NCBI RefSeq assembly: GCF_000814025.1
Contig: NZ_JWLL01000001.1
Coordinates: 124,001 to 188,000 of the forward strand
From: Tateyamaria sp. ANG-S1
GTDB lineage: Bacteria; Pseudomonadota; Alphaproteobacteria; Rhodobacterales; Rhodobacteraceae
Reading direction: 5' to 3'
Length of the DNA stretch: 64,000 nucleotides
Positions 40,893 to 48,855 of this stretch are shown piece after piece. A model generated the notes under the pieces. That model did not search any database and had not been told where the DNA came from. It was given only the letters and a program-made list of their open reading frames with translations. Each line of letters starts with the position of its first letter. The stretch's first letter is position 1. The position numbers were made by a program, and so were the translations under genes.

Positions 40893-41486
40893 TCACAGCG
40901 CCTTCCGAGCCCGCAGCGCCGCCGTGATCGTCCCGTCATCCAGATAATCCAGCTCACCGCCAATCGGCACCCCTTGGGCAAGCGAGGTCAGTTTGACCTG
41001 TCCCTCAAGCTGATCCGCGATGTAATGCGCCGTGGTTTGTCCGTCGATTGTGGCATTCAGGGCCAGGATCACCTCGCTGATATTCTCGGTCTGCACCCGA
41101 TCAATCAGGCGCGGAATCCGCAGCTCCTCCGGCCCAATCGCGTCCAGCGCCGACAGTGTCCCACCCAGCACATGATAGCGCCCCTTGAACACGCTCGCGC
41201 GTTCCATCGCCCAAAGGTCGGCCACATCCTCAACCACGCAAAGCTCTGAATTCCCACGCTTTTCCGAGGTGCAGATGTCGCAAATGTCGCTGGTGCCCAC
41301 ATTTCCGCAATTCAGGCATTCCCGCGCCGTCACGGCCACAGTCTGCATCAGATCGGCCAGCGGTGTTAGCAGCAGCGCGCGCTTGCGGATCAGGTGCAGC
41401 ACAGCCCGCCGGGCCGAGCGTGGTCCAAGCCCCGGCAGCTTCGCCATCATCTCGATCAGGTTGTCTATGTCGCGCGTGCTGCTCAT
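40893..41486 (-). CDS. recR: Recombination protein RecR
   Basis: A 197-residue RecR. The helix-hairpin-helix region is [20 protein letters not shown] (about 11-30). The four-cysteine zinc finger is [16 protein letters not shown] (about 57-72). The Toprim domain starts at [15 protein letters not shown] (about 81-95). It works with RecO and RecF to load RecA at gapped DNA. The ATG at 41486 ([10 protein letters not shown]) gives standard length, and the longer frame adds a non-conserved 11-residue extension. recR lies downstream of dnaX and ybaB as in many bacteria, but an opposite-strand gene interrupts the cluster. Confidence 0.95.
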   Translation of the reverse strand: MSSTRDIDNLIEMMAKLPGLGPRSARRAVLHLIRKRALLLTPLADLMQTVAVTARECLNCGNVGTSDICDICTSEKRGNSELCVVEDVADLWAMERASVFKGRYHVLGGTLSALDAIGPEELRIPRLIDRVQTENISEVILALNATIDGQTTAHYIADQLEGQVKLTSLAQGVPIGGELDYLDDGTITAALRARKAL

Positions 41487-41581
41487 CGCACTGATCCTAT
41501 TGCGCTTTTTGCAGAACAAAAAGGGTCTGTTTCAGTTCACTACTTCTCAACCCGGCGCCAGTACGCTGCGGTCAATTCGCA

Positions 41582-42217
41582 ATGAGGTTCAGGTGGTCAA
41601 TGCGCGTCGGAAAGAAATTTATATATTTGTTTTTGCTGTCTTTTCTGGTCCCTGCATGGGCGCATGCCTGCGCATATCCCACCAGCTTGCGCACGGTGAA
41701 TACCACGCTGATGACCATCCTGAACGCAGGCGGCGATGTCTCTGTCCACCACCGCAATGCGCTCCGCCGCAGCCTGAACCGGATAGACACATCCGCCTTT
41801 CTCAACACACTGGAACAGGATCTTCCGCGCCGCGACCGGCGCGCAGCCAGTGCTGTTTTGACAAAGGCCCAGGCGCTGGCAAGCGGTCGTGGCCTGCGGG
41901 TGGAAGAGGGGATGCGAGACCAAGTAATCCACCTGGCCGGTGCGGCGGACAAGGCATGTTCGGGTGCCGAAAATGCAGCGACATCGGGCGAAGCTGCCAG
42001 TGGTGCAGAACAGGGCATCGCGCGAAACACGGGGCAGGGTGGGCGACCGCTGACGTTTCGCGAAGGTGTGGTCAGGCTCAGCCTGACTTTCACCATCTAT
42101 TTGATTTTCCTGGCTTTCCTTCTGGGTGTGCGCCGTCAACTCAAGGAGCGTGCAGCCCGTAACCAGCCTAAGGAAGATGACCAACCGATCCGAAACATGG
42201 ACCAGTCCGCGACCTGA
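41582..42217 (+). CDS. Secreted/membrane-anchored hypothetical protein
   Basis: A 211-residue protein with an N-terminal signal (FIYLFLLSFLVPAWAHA, about 13-29). A largely helical exported part follows, containing AYPTSLRTVNTTLMTILNAG and RRDRRAASAVLTKAQALASG. A C-terminal membrane helix (LSLTFTIYLIFLAFLLGV, about 166-183) and a charged cytoplasmic tail end it. No family is recognised. MRVGKK at 41600 is an alternative start. It is inserted in opposite orientation between recR and ybaB, and ends 6 bp from the ybaB stop. Confidence 0.68.
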   Translation: MRFRWSMRVGKKFIYLFLLSFLVPAWAHACAYPTSLRTVNTTLMTILNAGGDVSVHHRNALRRSLNRIDTSAFLNTLEQDLPRRDRRAASAVLTKAQALASGRGLRVEEGMRDQVIHLAGAADKACSGAENAATSGEAASGAEQGIARNTGQGGRPLTFREGVVRLSLTFTIYLIFLAFLLGVRRQLKERAARNQPKEDDQPIRNMDQSAT

Positions 42218-42223
42218 AACCGT

Positions 42224-42568
42224 TCAGAAGGGCAGCTTCATCCCCGGCGGCAGGCCCAACCCTTCGGTCAGCTTGCCCATCTCTTCCTGTGCACGTTCCT
42301 GTGCCTTGGCCTGCGCGTCCTTGATCGCAGCCAGGATCAGGTCCTCGACCACTTCCTTGTCATCGCCGTTGAAAATCGACGGATCGATGTCGAGCGCGGT
42401 CAGCTCCCCCTTGGCGGTGGCCGTTGCCTTGACCAGCCCCGCGCCGCTTTCGCCGGTAACGGTGATGGTGTGCAGCTCGTCCTGCATCTCCGCCATCTTG
42501 GTCTGCATTTCCTGGGCTTTTTTCATCATCCCGGCCATGTCGCCGAGCCCGCCAAGTCCCTTGAGCAT
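42224..42568 (-). CDS. YbaB/EbfC family nucleoid-associated protein
   Basis: A 114-residue YbaB protein. Its pattern is MLKGLGGLGDMAGMMKKAQE, then MQTKMAEMQDELHTITVTGE, then GLVKATATAKGELTALDIDP, with a C-terminal helix DLILAAIKDAQAKAQERAQEE. It is a small dimeric DNA-binding protein that bends DNA and is usually encoded between dnaX and recR, as here. Its ATG directly abuts the stop codon of the upstream membrane protein gene. Confidence 0.95.
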   Translation of the reverse strand: MLKGLGGLGDMAGMMKKAQEMQTKMAEMQDELHTITVTGESGAGLVKATATAKGELTALDIDPSIFNGDDKEVVEDLILAAIKDAQAKAQERAQEEMGKLTEGLGLPPGMKLPF

Positions 42569-42979
42569 CTAACTCTCCGATCCATCTGTGCCGCCTGTGC
42601 GCGGCTTGGTGTACAAAACAATCCCGACACATATCGCAGCGACGGCCACGATGAACAAGGTGGGCGGGCCAATGCAGCCTTCGACCATCGCTTGCGGGCG
42701 CACGCCAGTGGGGTCAGCCATGGTGACTACGGTGATGAACACCGTCCACAGGATCACAGCGGCAAGCCCGATCCACTGATGGCGAAACCTCAGCGCAATC
42801 AAGGAGATAAGCAGGAGCGCGATGCCTGCGGGCGAGAGAAACAGGCTGACGGCTTCACCCACCATTCCAACCGCTTGACCATCCCAACCCGGCCGCGCCT
42901 TGTCACAAACCTCGGCCCAGGTGGCGGTCGGAAACAGCGCCAGCAAAAGAGACGTCGCGATCTGTTGCAGCCGGATCAT
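42569..42979 (-). CDS. Membrane protein between ridA and ybaB, unknown
   Basis: A 136-residue protein with a signal-like segment (IATSLLLALFPTATWAE, about 6-22) and three further hydrophobic stretches: LFLSPAGIALLLISLIAL, IGLAAVILWTVFITVVTM and TLFIVAVAAICVGIVLY. No family is recognised. The start is the ATG that overlaps the ridA stop by four bases, and the longer frame upstream lies over ridA. It is part of the dnaX-ridA-(this gene)-ybaB operon. Confidence 0.68.
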   Translation of the reverse strand: MIRLQQIATSLLLALFPTATWAEVCDKARPGWDGQAVGMVGEAVSLFLSPAGIALLLISLIALRFRHQWIGLAAVILWTVFITVVTMADPTGVRPQAMVEGCIGPPTLFIVAVAAICVGIVLYTKPRTGGTDGSES

Positions 42980-43404
42980 GCCATGCCGTCCGGTAACCGT
43001 GCGACGATCTTCAACTCGACGCAAACCCCGTCGATTGCAAACCCCGCCACCTCAATCGCCGTCCAGGCAGGATAGGGGTCTTGCACGTAATCTGCCCGAA
43101 CCGCCTTGAACGCCTCAAGGTGATCCCGCAGGCCAACATGAAAGCTCGTCATATCAACGACATCGCCCCATCCAAGGCCACCTGCAGCCAGAACTTCCGT
43201 CACCGTGTCAAAGGCCACGCGCATCTGCGCCACCGGATTGGCAGACGGCGGGCCGTCCACAGGGCAGCCGTTGAAGCCCGTCAGAAACACGTGATCGCCC
43301 GAGACAAGCGCGGGGGACATGCGCCAGTCGCGCACGAGGTCCTGCATGCCCTCCGGCACAATGGCGCGCGGATCAGTCTTCTTCAAAGGGGTCCCACTCG
43401 TCAT
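42976..43404 (-). CDS. RidA family protein
   Basis: A 142-residue member of the RidA/YjgF superfamily. WRMSPALVSGDHVFLTGFNG (about 27-46) and the core FDTVTEVLAAGGLGWGDVVD followed by PAWTAIEVAGFAIDGVCVEL (about 113-132) fit the fold. The canonical RidA catalytic Arg in the R(V/A)xVEV motif is replaced by Trp-Thr-Ala-Ile-Glu-Val, so imine deaminase activity is doubtful. The first 32 bp overlap the end of dnaX. An internal ATG at 43347 (MQDLVRDW) would remove most of that overlap and may be the true start. Confidence 0.82.
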   Translation of the reverse strand: MTSGTPLKKTDPRAIVPEGMQDLVRDWRMSPALVSGDHVFLTGFNGCPVDGPPSANPVAQMRVAFDTVTEVLAAGGLGWGDVVDMTSFHVGLRDHLEAFKAVRADYVQDPYPAWTAIEVAGFAIDGVCVELKIVARLPDGMA

Positions 43405-45124
43405 CCACTTCAGGGAGCGCTTCGATATGCGCTTCCTGCGCGATCTCTTCGGGCGTACGGATCGCGGTGATCTTGGCCTTCGGGAATTGCGCCATCACGG
43501 CTTGCACCAATGGATGCGCTTCGGCCTTTTCCTTCAGTTCCAGATCGGCCGCATCGCGCACTTCCGCGATGGTTTTGGCTCCACCCTCGCTAACCACCGA
43601 CACGCCCCAGCGACTGCCGGTCCATGCTTGCAAACGTGCGCCCAGACGCTGGGCGAGGTCACGGGGTGCCGCATCCGTCGGCTCGAACTCGATCCGGCCA
43701 GGCTGGTAGGCGGCAAGGCGCAGGGTTGTCTCAACCTCGACCAACAGCTTCACGTCGCGGTTCGAGCGGATCAGTTCGATCACGTGGTCAAAGGTCGGGT
43801 AACGGGCGAGGGCGATCTCTGGGTCATGCGCCAGCGCCGTGGTTTGGCCCGCCGCATTCGGGTTCGACACCATGCGCGCCTGTGCCTGATGCACGGCCTG
43901 CGCGCCTGTGCTGCCGCCGCCGGGTGCAGAGGGTGCAGAGGCAGGTGCCGCAGGAGGAGGCGTCGCGTTTTGCAGTTTCTTTACAAGGTCTTCGGGGCTG
44001 GGCAGGTCGGCCACATGCGTCAACCGGATCACTGTCATTTCGGCAGCCATCATGGCGTTCGGCGCACCCGCAACCTCGTCCAGCGCCTTGAGCAGCATCT
44101 GCCACAGCCGGGTCAGCACCCGCATCGGCAACGTCTCTGCCATCTGCAGACCCCGGCTACGCTCGTCGGGCGAGATGGTGGGATCATCGGCGGCTTCGGG
44201 CGTGATCTTGACCACGGATGTCCAGTGCGTGATCTCGGCCAGATCGCGCAGCACGGCCATCGGGTCCGCACCGTCGGCGTACTGGGCGCCAAGCTCGGTC
44301 AGCGCACCGGCGGCATCGCCTTTCAGGATCATATCGAACAGGTCGAGCACGCGGCCACGGTCCGCCAGACCCAGCATCGCACGCACCTGATCCGCGGTGG
44401 TCTCTCCGGCGCCGTGGGAAATCGCCTGATCCAGCAAGGATGTTGCATCACGGGCGGACCCTTCGGCCGCGCGGGTGATCAGTGCCAGCGCGTCATCTGC
44501 AATCTCGGCCCCTTCGGCGGTGGCAATCTTGCGCAGCAGAGCAATCATCACCTCAGGCTCGATCCGGCGCAAATCGAAGCGTTGGCAACGGGACAGAACC
44601 GTTACCGGCACCTTGCGGATCTCGGTCGTGGCGAAGATGAATTTGACGTGGGCCGGCGGCTCTTCCAGTGTCTTGAGCAGCGCGTTGAACGCGCTGTTCG
44701 ACAGCATGTGCACTTCGTCGATGATGTAGATCTTGTAACGGGCCGAGGCGGCGCGATAATGCACGCTGTCGATGATCTCGCGGATGTCATTGACCGAGGT
44801 GTTCGAGGCGGCGTCCATCTCCAGCACATCGACATGCCGCCCTTCCATGATGGCCCGGCAATGCTCGCACACGCCGCAGGGTTCTGTCGTCGGGCCACCG
44901 TTCCCGTCCGGCCCGATACAGTTCATCCCCTTGGCGATAATGCGCGCCGTGGTCGTCTTGCCCGTGCCGCGAATACCCGTCATCACAAAGGCTTGCGCGA
45001 TCCGATCCGCTTCGAAGGCGTTCTTGAGCGTGCGCACCATGGCGTCCTGGCCGACAAGATCGGCAAAGGTTTCGGGCCGGTATTTGCGGGCCAATACCTG
45101 ATAGTTCTGGGTCTCGTCTGACAT
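43373..45124 (-). CDS. dnaX: DNA polymerase III subunits gamma and tau
   Basis: A 583-residue clamp-loader subunit. The Walker A motif is GIRGTGKT (50-57). The zinc site uses Cys69, Cys83, Cys86 and Cys89 (CGVCEHC). The Walker B-like sequence is IIDEVHM (134-140) and the sensor block is FATTEIRKVPVTVLSRCQRF. The oligomerisation domain runs to about 365. A Pro/Ala-rich linker (about 380-415) and the tau-specific C-terminal domain follow, ending in an acidic DDEWDPFEED. It loads the beta clamp and couples the polymerase and helicase. It heads the dnaX-ridA-membrane protein-ybaB operon. Confidence 0.96.
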   Translation of the reverse strand: MSDETQNYQVLARKYRPETFADLVGQDAMVRTLKNAFEADRIAQAFVMTGIRGTGKTTTARIIAKGMNCIGPDGNGGPTTEPCGVCEHCRAIMEGRHVDVLEMDAASNTSVNDIREIIDSVHYRAASARYKIYIIDEVHMLSNSAFNALLKTLEEPPAHVKFIFATTEIRKVPVTVLSRCQRFDLRRIEPEVMIALLRKIATAEGAEIADDALALITRAAEGSARDATSLLDQAISHGAGETTADQVRAMLGLADRGRVLDLFDMILKGDAAGALTELGAQYADGADPMAVLRDLAEITHWTSVVKITPEAADDPTISPDERSRGLQMAETLPMRVLTRLWQMLLKALDEVAGAPNAMMAAEMTVIRLTHVADLPSPEDLVKKLQNATPPPAAPASAPSAPGGGSTGAQAVHQAQARMVSNPNAAGQTTALAHDPEIALARYPTFDHVIELIRSNRDVKLLVEVETTLRLAAYQPGRIEFEPTDAAPRDLAQRLGARLQAWTGSRWGVSVVSEGGAKTIAEVRDAADLELKEKAEAHPLVQAVMAQFPKAKITAIRTPEEIAQEAHIEALPEVDDEWDPFEED

Positions 45125-45193
45125 GGGCCTCGGCTGGATTCGGAGTGACTTGGCGACACTACGGGGCAGGGCGCGCGGCGTCCACCGCTGCCT

Positions 45194-45742
45194 TTACAAG
45201 CGGTCCGTCATCTGTCGGATCACGTCCGAATTCCGTCGCGCGCGGGCGAGGATCCAGCCCCCCTGTATCAGCATGAACAGGTGTTCGGATTTCGCCTGCG
45301 CATCCTCTGCCGACAGCCCAAGCCGCGCGGCATGATCGTGCACTTCGGCGATCCATCCTTCGTAGATGTGGTTGGCGTGGGCGCGGAAATCCTCGTTGTC
45401 CGGCCCTTCGAACAGGGTGGCGGCGATGGGGCACGTGTCCCAGCCTGTGATGTCAAAGAGTTTGGCAAGCTTGTAGCAGAGCGTTGTGGCGCCGTCCTTG
45501 AATGTGCCAGCCCCGTCGAAGCTGGTCGCGATCAGGCGCAGCATCTCGTCCGAAGCCCATGTGGCCGCCGCCATGGCCAGATCCGATTTCCCGTTGGGAA
45601 AGTGATGGTAAAGCGACCCCTTGGGGGCCTTTGCCTCGGCCAGAAGGTCGGCCAAGCCCACACCATGATAGCCCCGCGTTCGGAACAATGTGGCGGCAGA
45701 CAGGATCAGTCGGTCTTTGGTGGGCAGGGCGCGTTCGGTCAT
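45194..45742 (-). CDS. TetR/AcrR family regulator
   Basis: A 182-residue TetR-type repressor. The HTH covers about 8-55 (DRLILSAATLFRTRGYHGVG, then LADLLAEAKAPKGSLYHHFP). Its C-terminal domain (about 75-175) belongs to the YxaF/LmrA-like C group, with CPIAATLFEG and RAHANHIYEGWIAEV. The start MTERALPTK at 45742 has AAGG nearby, and the 46-residue upstream extension runs over the operators and is rejected. It is divergent from an alpha/beta hydrolase gene across 82 bp that contains two matching operators. It probably represses both. Confidence 0.9.
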   Translation of the reverse strand: MTERALPTKDRLILSAATLFRTRGYHGVGLADLLAEAKAPKGSLYHHFPNGKSDLAMAAATWASDEMLRLIATSFDGAGTFKDGATTLCYKLAKLFDITGWDTCPIAATLFEGPDNEDFRAHANHIYEGWIAEVHDHAARLGLSAEDAQAKSEHLFMLIQGGWILARARRNSDVIRQMTDRL

Positions 45743-45761
45743 TCTTTGACCTTGACAGGAA

Positions 45762-45803
45762 TAGACCGATTGGTCCAGCGTGCGGATTAGACCAAATGGT
45801 CTA
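45762..45803. promoter_or_regulatory. Two TetR-type operators between the tetR and hydrolase genes
   Basis: Site 1, TAGACC-GATT-GGTCCA (45762-45777), is an imperfect dyad with one mismatch. Site 2, TAGACC-AAAT-GGTCTA (45788-45803), is a perfect dyad. The centres are 26 bp apart, about two and a half helical turns. This fits the TAGACC-N4-GGTCTA pattern of LmrA/YxaF-type regulators. Confidence 0.8.
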
Positions 45804-45824
45804 GTGGTGATGGAGGATGTTCGG

Positions 45825-46688
45825 ATGTTTGATGCAAGCCCGGTGCAACGCAGCGTGACGGAACGCTCGCTCGCCTTCAAAACCGAGGATGGCGCAGAGT
45901 TGGTGGGGCGTCTCTACCGCCCCGCGCAGCGTCCATTTGCTGCCGTCGTGCTGAACAGCGCGACGGGCGTGCCGCAGACGTTCTACACCCACTTTGCCCG
46001 CTGGATGGCTGCCGAGCGGGGCATGGCCGTTTTGACCTATGACTATCGCGGCATGGGCCGGTCAACGGCGGGTCCGCTGCGCAAGGTGCGGGCCGACATG
46101 AGTGATTGGGGCATCCGGGATCAGGTGGCGGCGCGGCGGGCGATCCGGCGGGAAATACAGGGGACGCCGCTGTGGATTGTCGGCCATTCGCTTGGGGCGA
46201 TGCTGTTGCCCAACCAACCTGAGCTTGATGGTGTGGTGCGTGTTATCGGGGTGTCATCCGGCATTGTGCATCACCACGATCATCCTTGGCCCTACCGTGC
46301 GGTTGCTTTGAATTTCTGGTTCACGCTGGGGCCGCTTGCGACGTTGGTGTGTGGCTATCTGCCGGGCAAGGCGCTGCGGATGGGAGAAGACCTGCCCGCC
46401 GATGTGTTCTGGCAATGGCGTAAGTGGTGTACCTCCCGGACATTCTATGACGCCGACCTCGGCCCGCGTTTGCCTGCGCCTGACTGGAACAGCGACGCCA
46501 CAGTGCGGCTTCACGCCTTTACCGATGATGAATTGATCCCGCCCGCGCAAACGGCACGATTGGCGCGGGTGTATGGGGTGGAGCCTGTAGTGATTGATCC
46601 AAAGGCCTACGGTCTGGGCAAGATTGGGCACGTCGGCGCGTTTTCACGGCGTAACAGGGCGTTGTGGCCGGTGTTGTTGGAAGGGTGA
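45825..46688 (+). CDS. Alpha/beta fold hydrolase
   Basis: A 287-residue serine hydrolase. AVVLNSATGVPQTFYTHFAR (about 40-59) is the first strand region with a possible oxyanion hole. LTYDYRGMGRS is the next strand. VGHSLGAMLLP (about 119-129) holds the nucleophilic Ser. AFTDDELIPPAQTARLARVY and GHVGAFSR near the end supply the Asp and His. The substrate is unknown; the subgroup resembles YheT/DUF-type lipid or ester hydrolases. GGAGG 8 bases before the ATG at 45825 sets the start over an ATG at 45810. It is likely controlled by the divergent TetR through the two operators. Confidence 0.87.
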   Translation: MFDASPVQRSVTERSLAFKTEDGAELVGRLYRPAQRPFAAVVLNSATGVPQTFYTHFARWMAAERGMAVLTYDYRGMGRSTAGPLRKVRADMSDWGIRDQVAARRAIRREIQGTPLWIVGHSLGAMLLPNQPELDGVVRVIGVSSGIVHHHDHPWPYRAVALNFWFTLGPLATLVCGYLPGKALRMGEDLPADVFWQWRKWCTSRTFYDADLGPRLPAPDWNSDATVRLHAFTDDELIPPAQTARLARVYGVEPVVIDPKAYGLGKIGHVGAFSRRNRALWPVLLEG

Positions 46689-46701
46689 CGCTTACCCGCT
46701 C

Positions 46702-46747
46702 GCGCATCTTTGATGCGCTGCCGGGTCCCGCCAAAACTGTGTTTTGG
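46702..46747. repeat. Two hairpins downstream of ffs
   Basis: GCGCATC-TTT-GATGCGC (46702-46718) and CCAAAAC-TGT-GTTTTGG (46731-46747) are perfect stems between the convergent hydrolase and SRP RNA genes. Neither has a T-run on the strand of ffs, but the second lies 5 bp past the mature 3' end. It may mark transcript processing or termination. Confidence 0.5.
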
Positions 46748-46751
46748 CTCG

Positions 46752-46850
46752 AGGTGAGAGATTGACAACGACCCAAGCGGGGCTCGTTACGGCTGCTTCC
46801 TTCCGGACCTGACCGGGTTGGCGAGGCGCCTGCCCGCGCCAACCTCTCGA
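46752..46850 (-). ncRNA. ffs: Signal recognition particle RNA (4.5S-type)
   Basis: On the minus strand GGTCAGGTCCGGAAGGAAGC (46794-46813) is the universally conserved apical domain (GGAA tetraloop and symmetric loop) that binds Ffh. The ends pair as GAGAGGTTG with CAATCTCTC, giving a hairpin RNA of about 93-99 nt, typical for proteobacterial small SRP RNA. It works with Ffh and FtsY in co-translational membrane targeting. The exact ends are estimated from the terminal stem. Confidence 0.95.
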
Positions 46851-46895
46851 CATTCGATATAAATAGCCCGGCCCACGGGTGCAAGAGGGGCAGCG

Positions 46896-48710
46896 CTACA
46901 CGGTTACCTCGACCTGCAGGAAGCCATTGCGGTCCAGTCCCAGCACGTTCGGCGCGAATGAAGCGATGTCTGCCAGATGGTCCTCGGCTGCGGGTGCGGT
47001 GTGGATGACCCGCCGCGTCTCGCTTTTGCTCGAGAAGCGCCAGCATGGGGCATTGCTGTGCGTCGGCGATGTTTCATTTGATGTGATTGTCGTCCGCAGA
47101 GCCTGCCGCAACTCGACATCGGTTCGAACGGTGCGGGTGTGGGGGCCGATGCCAGGAAAGTTGCCGCCCCCTGCGCCCCGGTAACTGGTCATGGCAAGGA
47201 CAAACCGCTCACGTGGATCGACATCCCGGCCTTGGTGCGACAGGCGGCGGACACGGGTGCTGTCGCGATGCACGCGGTGTCCGTTGACGTCGAATGCGGG
47301 CGGCGCGAACGGGTCGACCTCGGCTTCGAGCCCATAGATCATGTCGAAGTTGAACGCCGGCGCGTCCGGGTTCGTCAAGGCCATGTCGTCGGCGTCACCT
47401 TCTGCAAAATACACAAGGCTACGGTCGATCCAGTCCCAGATCTCCGCCCCCGTCAGGACAGCCGCCCAAACCGTGTTTGGGTAGGGGCACAGCATGGCGA
47501 CGTGTCTTTCGCGGAAGGGACCGGGTTCGATGTTCACAAAATTGCTCGGCCCCGCACGTCCGCCGAGTGCAGCAGGCGCGACACTGGCCAGAAGAGGCAG
47601 CCCGGCCAGATCGGTACCCGCAACCGTTTCCTCTATGGTGGTCGACAAAGCGCGCGCGACCACCTTTTCAGCGCCGGACGGATTCAGCATGGAAAACCAG
47701 CTGTGCACGTGCTCTGACGTGTGGCCAATCGGTGTATCAAGACGCGCTTCGGTGGCAGCAAGATAGGGCTGTGTGATCTGCGTCACGATTGCATCGGCGG
47801 CTGTGTCCGCGTTGATCTCGCGACGGCGCACGTGATGCGAGGCGACGCGCCACACGCCATCATGCACAAGCCCAAGATCGATCACGCCAAGTTCAGCCGC
47901 CGCATATGCGGGCATGACGGCAGGCACACCACTTAGTGTTCCCGCGTCTGTGTCCGCCGTGGCAAAGCCTGCGTGATCGGGGCCAGGAAAGCGCAGATGC
48001 GTATGGCCAAGGATCATGGCGTCCACGCCGGAGATGTCCGACGCGATGGCGGCGGCAAAATTCTCGCCCGTTGCATCTATGCCGTCCGTCAACCCGCTGT
48101 GGCACAGGACGATCACCACATCTGCGCCTGCGTCCCTTAGTTCTTGTACCGCAAGGCGCGCCGCCTGAACGCCGCCTTCGAACCTTACAGCCCCGTCGAG
48201 ACAGCGCCGGTTCCACACCCCTGTCTGAGGCGGCAGTACGGAGGTGACACCGATCCGCAGCATCCTGACCTGCCCATCGGAACAGGTCAGTTCTCGCTCC
48301 AAGATCGTATAAGCCGTCATGCAGGTCGCTGCAGCCGAGGACGCATTCGCGCACAGTACCGGGCAATTCACCTGCGCCATCACCGCATCCATAAACGGCA
48401 GGCCAAAGTCAAAATCGTGGTTCCCAAGACCTACGGCATCATAGTTGAGTGCATTGAGCACCGCTGGCCAAGGGTGCGTGTCAACGTGTTCGACACAGAC
48501 ATCACCCATCGGTGTGCCCTGCAAGGCATCTCCATTGTCCAGCAACAGCCAGCCGCTTGCCGCGTTTTCTTTTTCTTCGCGTATAACAGTGGCCAGGCGG
48601 TCCATCCCCTTGTCGTCCACCGGTGCGCCGCGCAACGCATCCCACCCCGTCAGGTGCATGTGAACATCAGATGTGGCTGCAATACGCAGCTGGGCACTGG
48701 GAACCGTCAT
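46896..48710 (-). CDS. 5'-nucleotidase/2',3'-cyclic phosphodiesterase-like metallophosphoesterase
   Basis: A 604-residue two-domain protein. The N-terminal calcineurin-like domain (about 8-290) has the five metal motifs: TSDVHMH, DNGDALQG, GLGNHDFDFG, VLCHSG and ILGHTHLRFPG. The C-terminal 5'-nucleotidase domain (about 330-560) has PSNFVNIEPGPFRERHVAML and YGLEAEVDPFAPPAFDVNG (substrate-stacking region) with RFVLAMTSYRGAGGGNFPG. It resembles CpdB, which hydrolyses 2',3'-cyclic nucleotides and 3'-nucleotides. Unlike CpdB and UshA it has no signal peptide, so it may be cytoplasmic. Confidence 0.87.
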   Translation of the reverse strand: MTVPSAQLRIAATSDVHMHLTGWDALRGAPVDDKGMDRLATVIREEKENAASGWLLLDNGDALQGTPMGDVCVEHVDTHPWPAVLNALNYDAVGLGNHDFDFGLPFMDAVMAQVNCPVLCANASSAAATCMTAYTILERELTCSDGQVRMLRIGVTSVLPPQTGVWNRRCLDGAVRFEGGVQAARLAVQELRDAGADVVIVLCHSGLTDGIDATGENFAAAIASDISGVDAMILGHTHLRFPGPDHAGFATADTDAGTLSGVPAVMPAYAAAELGVIDLGLVHDGVWRVASHHVRRREINADTAADAIVTQITQPYLAATEARLDTPIGHTSEHVHSWFSMLNPSGAEKVVARALSTTIEETVAGTDLAGLPLLASVAPAALGGRAGPSNFVNIEPGPFRERHVAMLCPYPNTVWAAVLTGAEIWDWIDRSLVYFAEGDADDMALTNPDAPAFNFDMIYGLEAEVDPFAPPAFDVNGHRVHRDSTRVRRLSHQGRDVDPRERFVLAMTSYRGAGGGNFPGIGPHTRTVRTDVELRQALRTTITSNETSPTHSNAPCWRFSSKSETRRVIHTAPAAEDHLADIASFAPNVLGLDRNGFLQVEVTV

Positions 48711-48855
48711 GCGCCTATTGCATCTTAAGGTTGCGTTAAAGGCAAGAAAAAATATCTATGCGGGAAATCATGCGCAGCGACCATACGCCCACCCATTGCG
48801 TCACTGCCCGCCGCGTGCCAAGCACGGCGCTACAAAAACGATCAAAGGGGCGGGT

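Noticed and set aside
43319-45121. Long plus-strand ORF opposite dnaX, and similar long frames at 8916-10583 and 28060-29406
   Set aside because: Antisense shadows of dnaX, pyk and the chemoreceptor, with low-complexity translations and no start signals.
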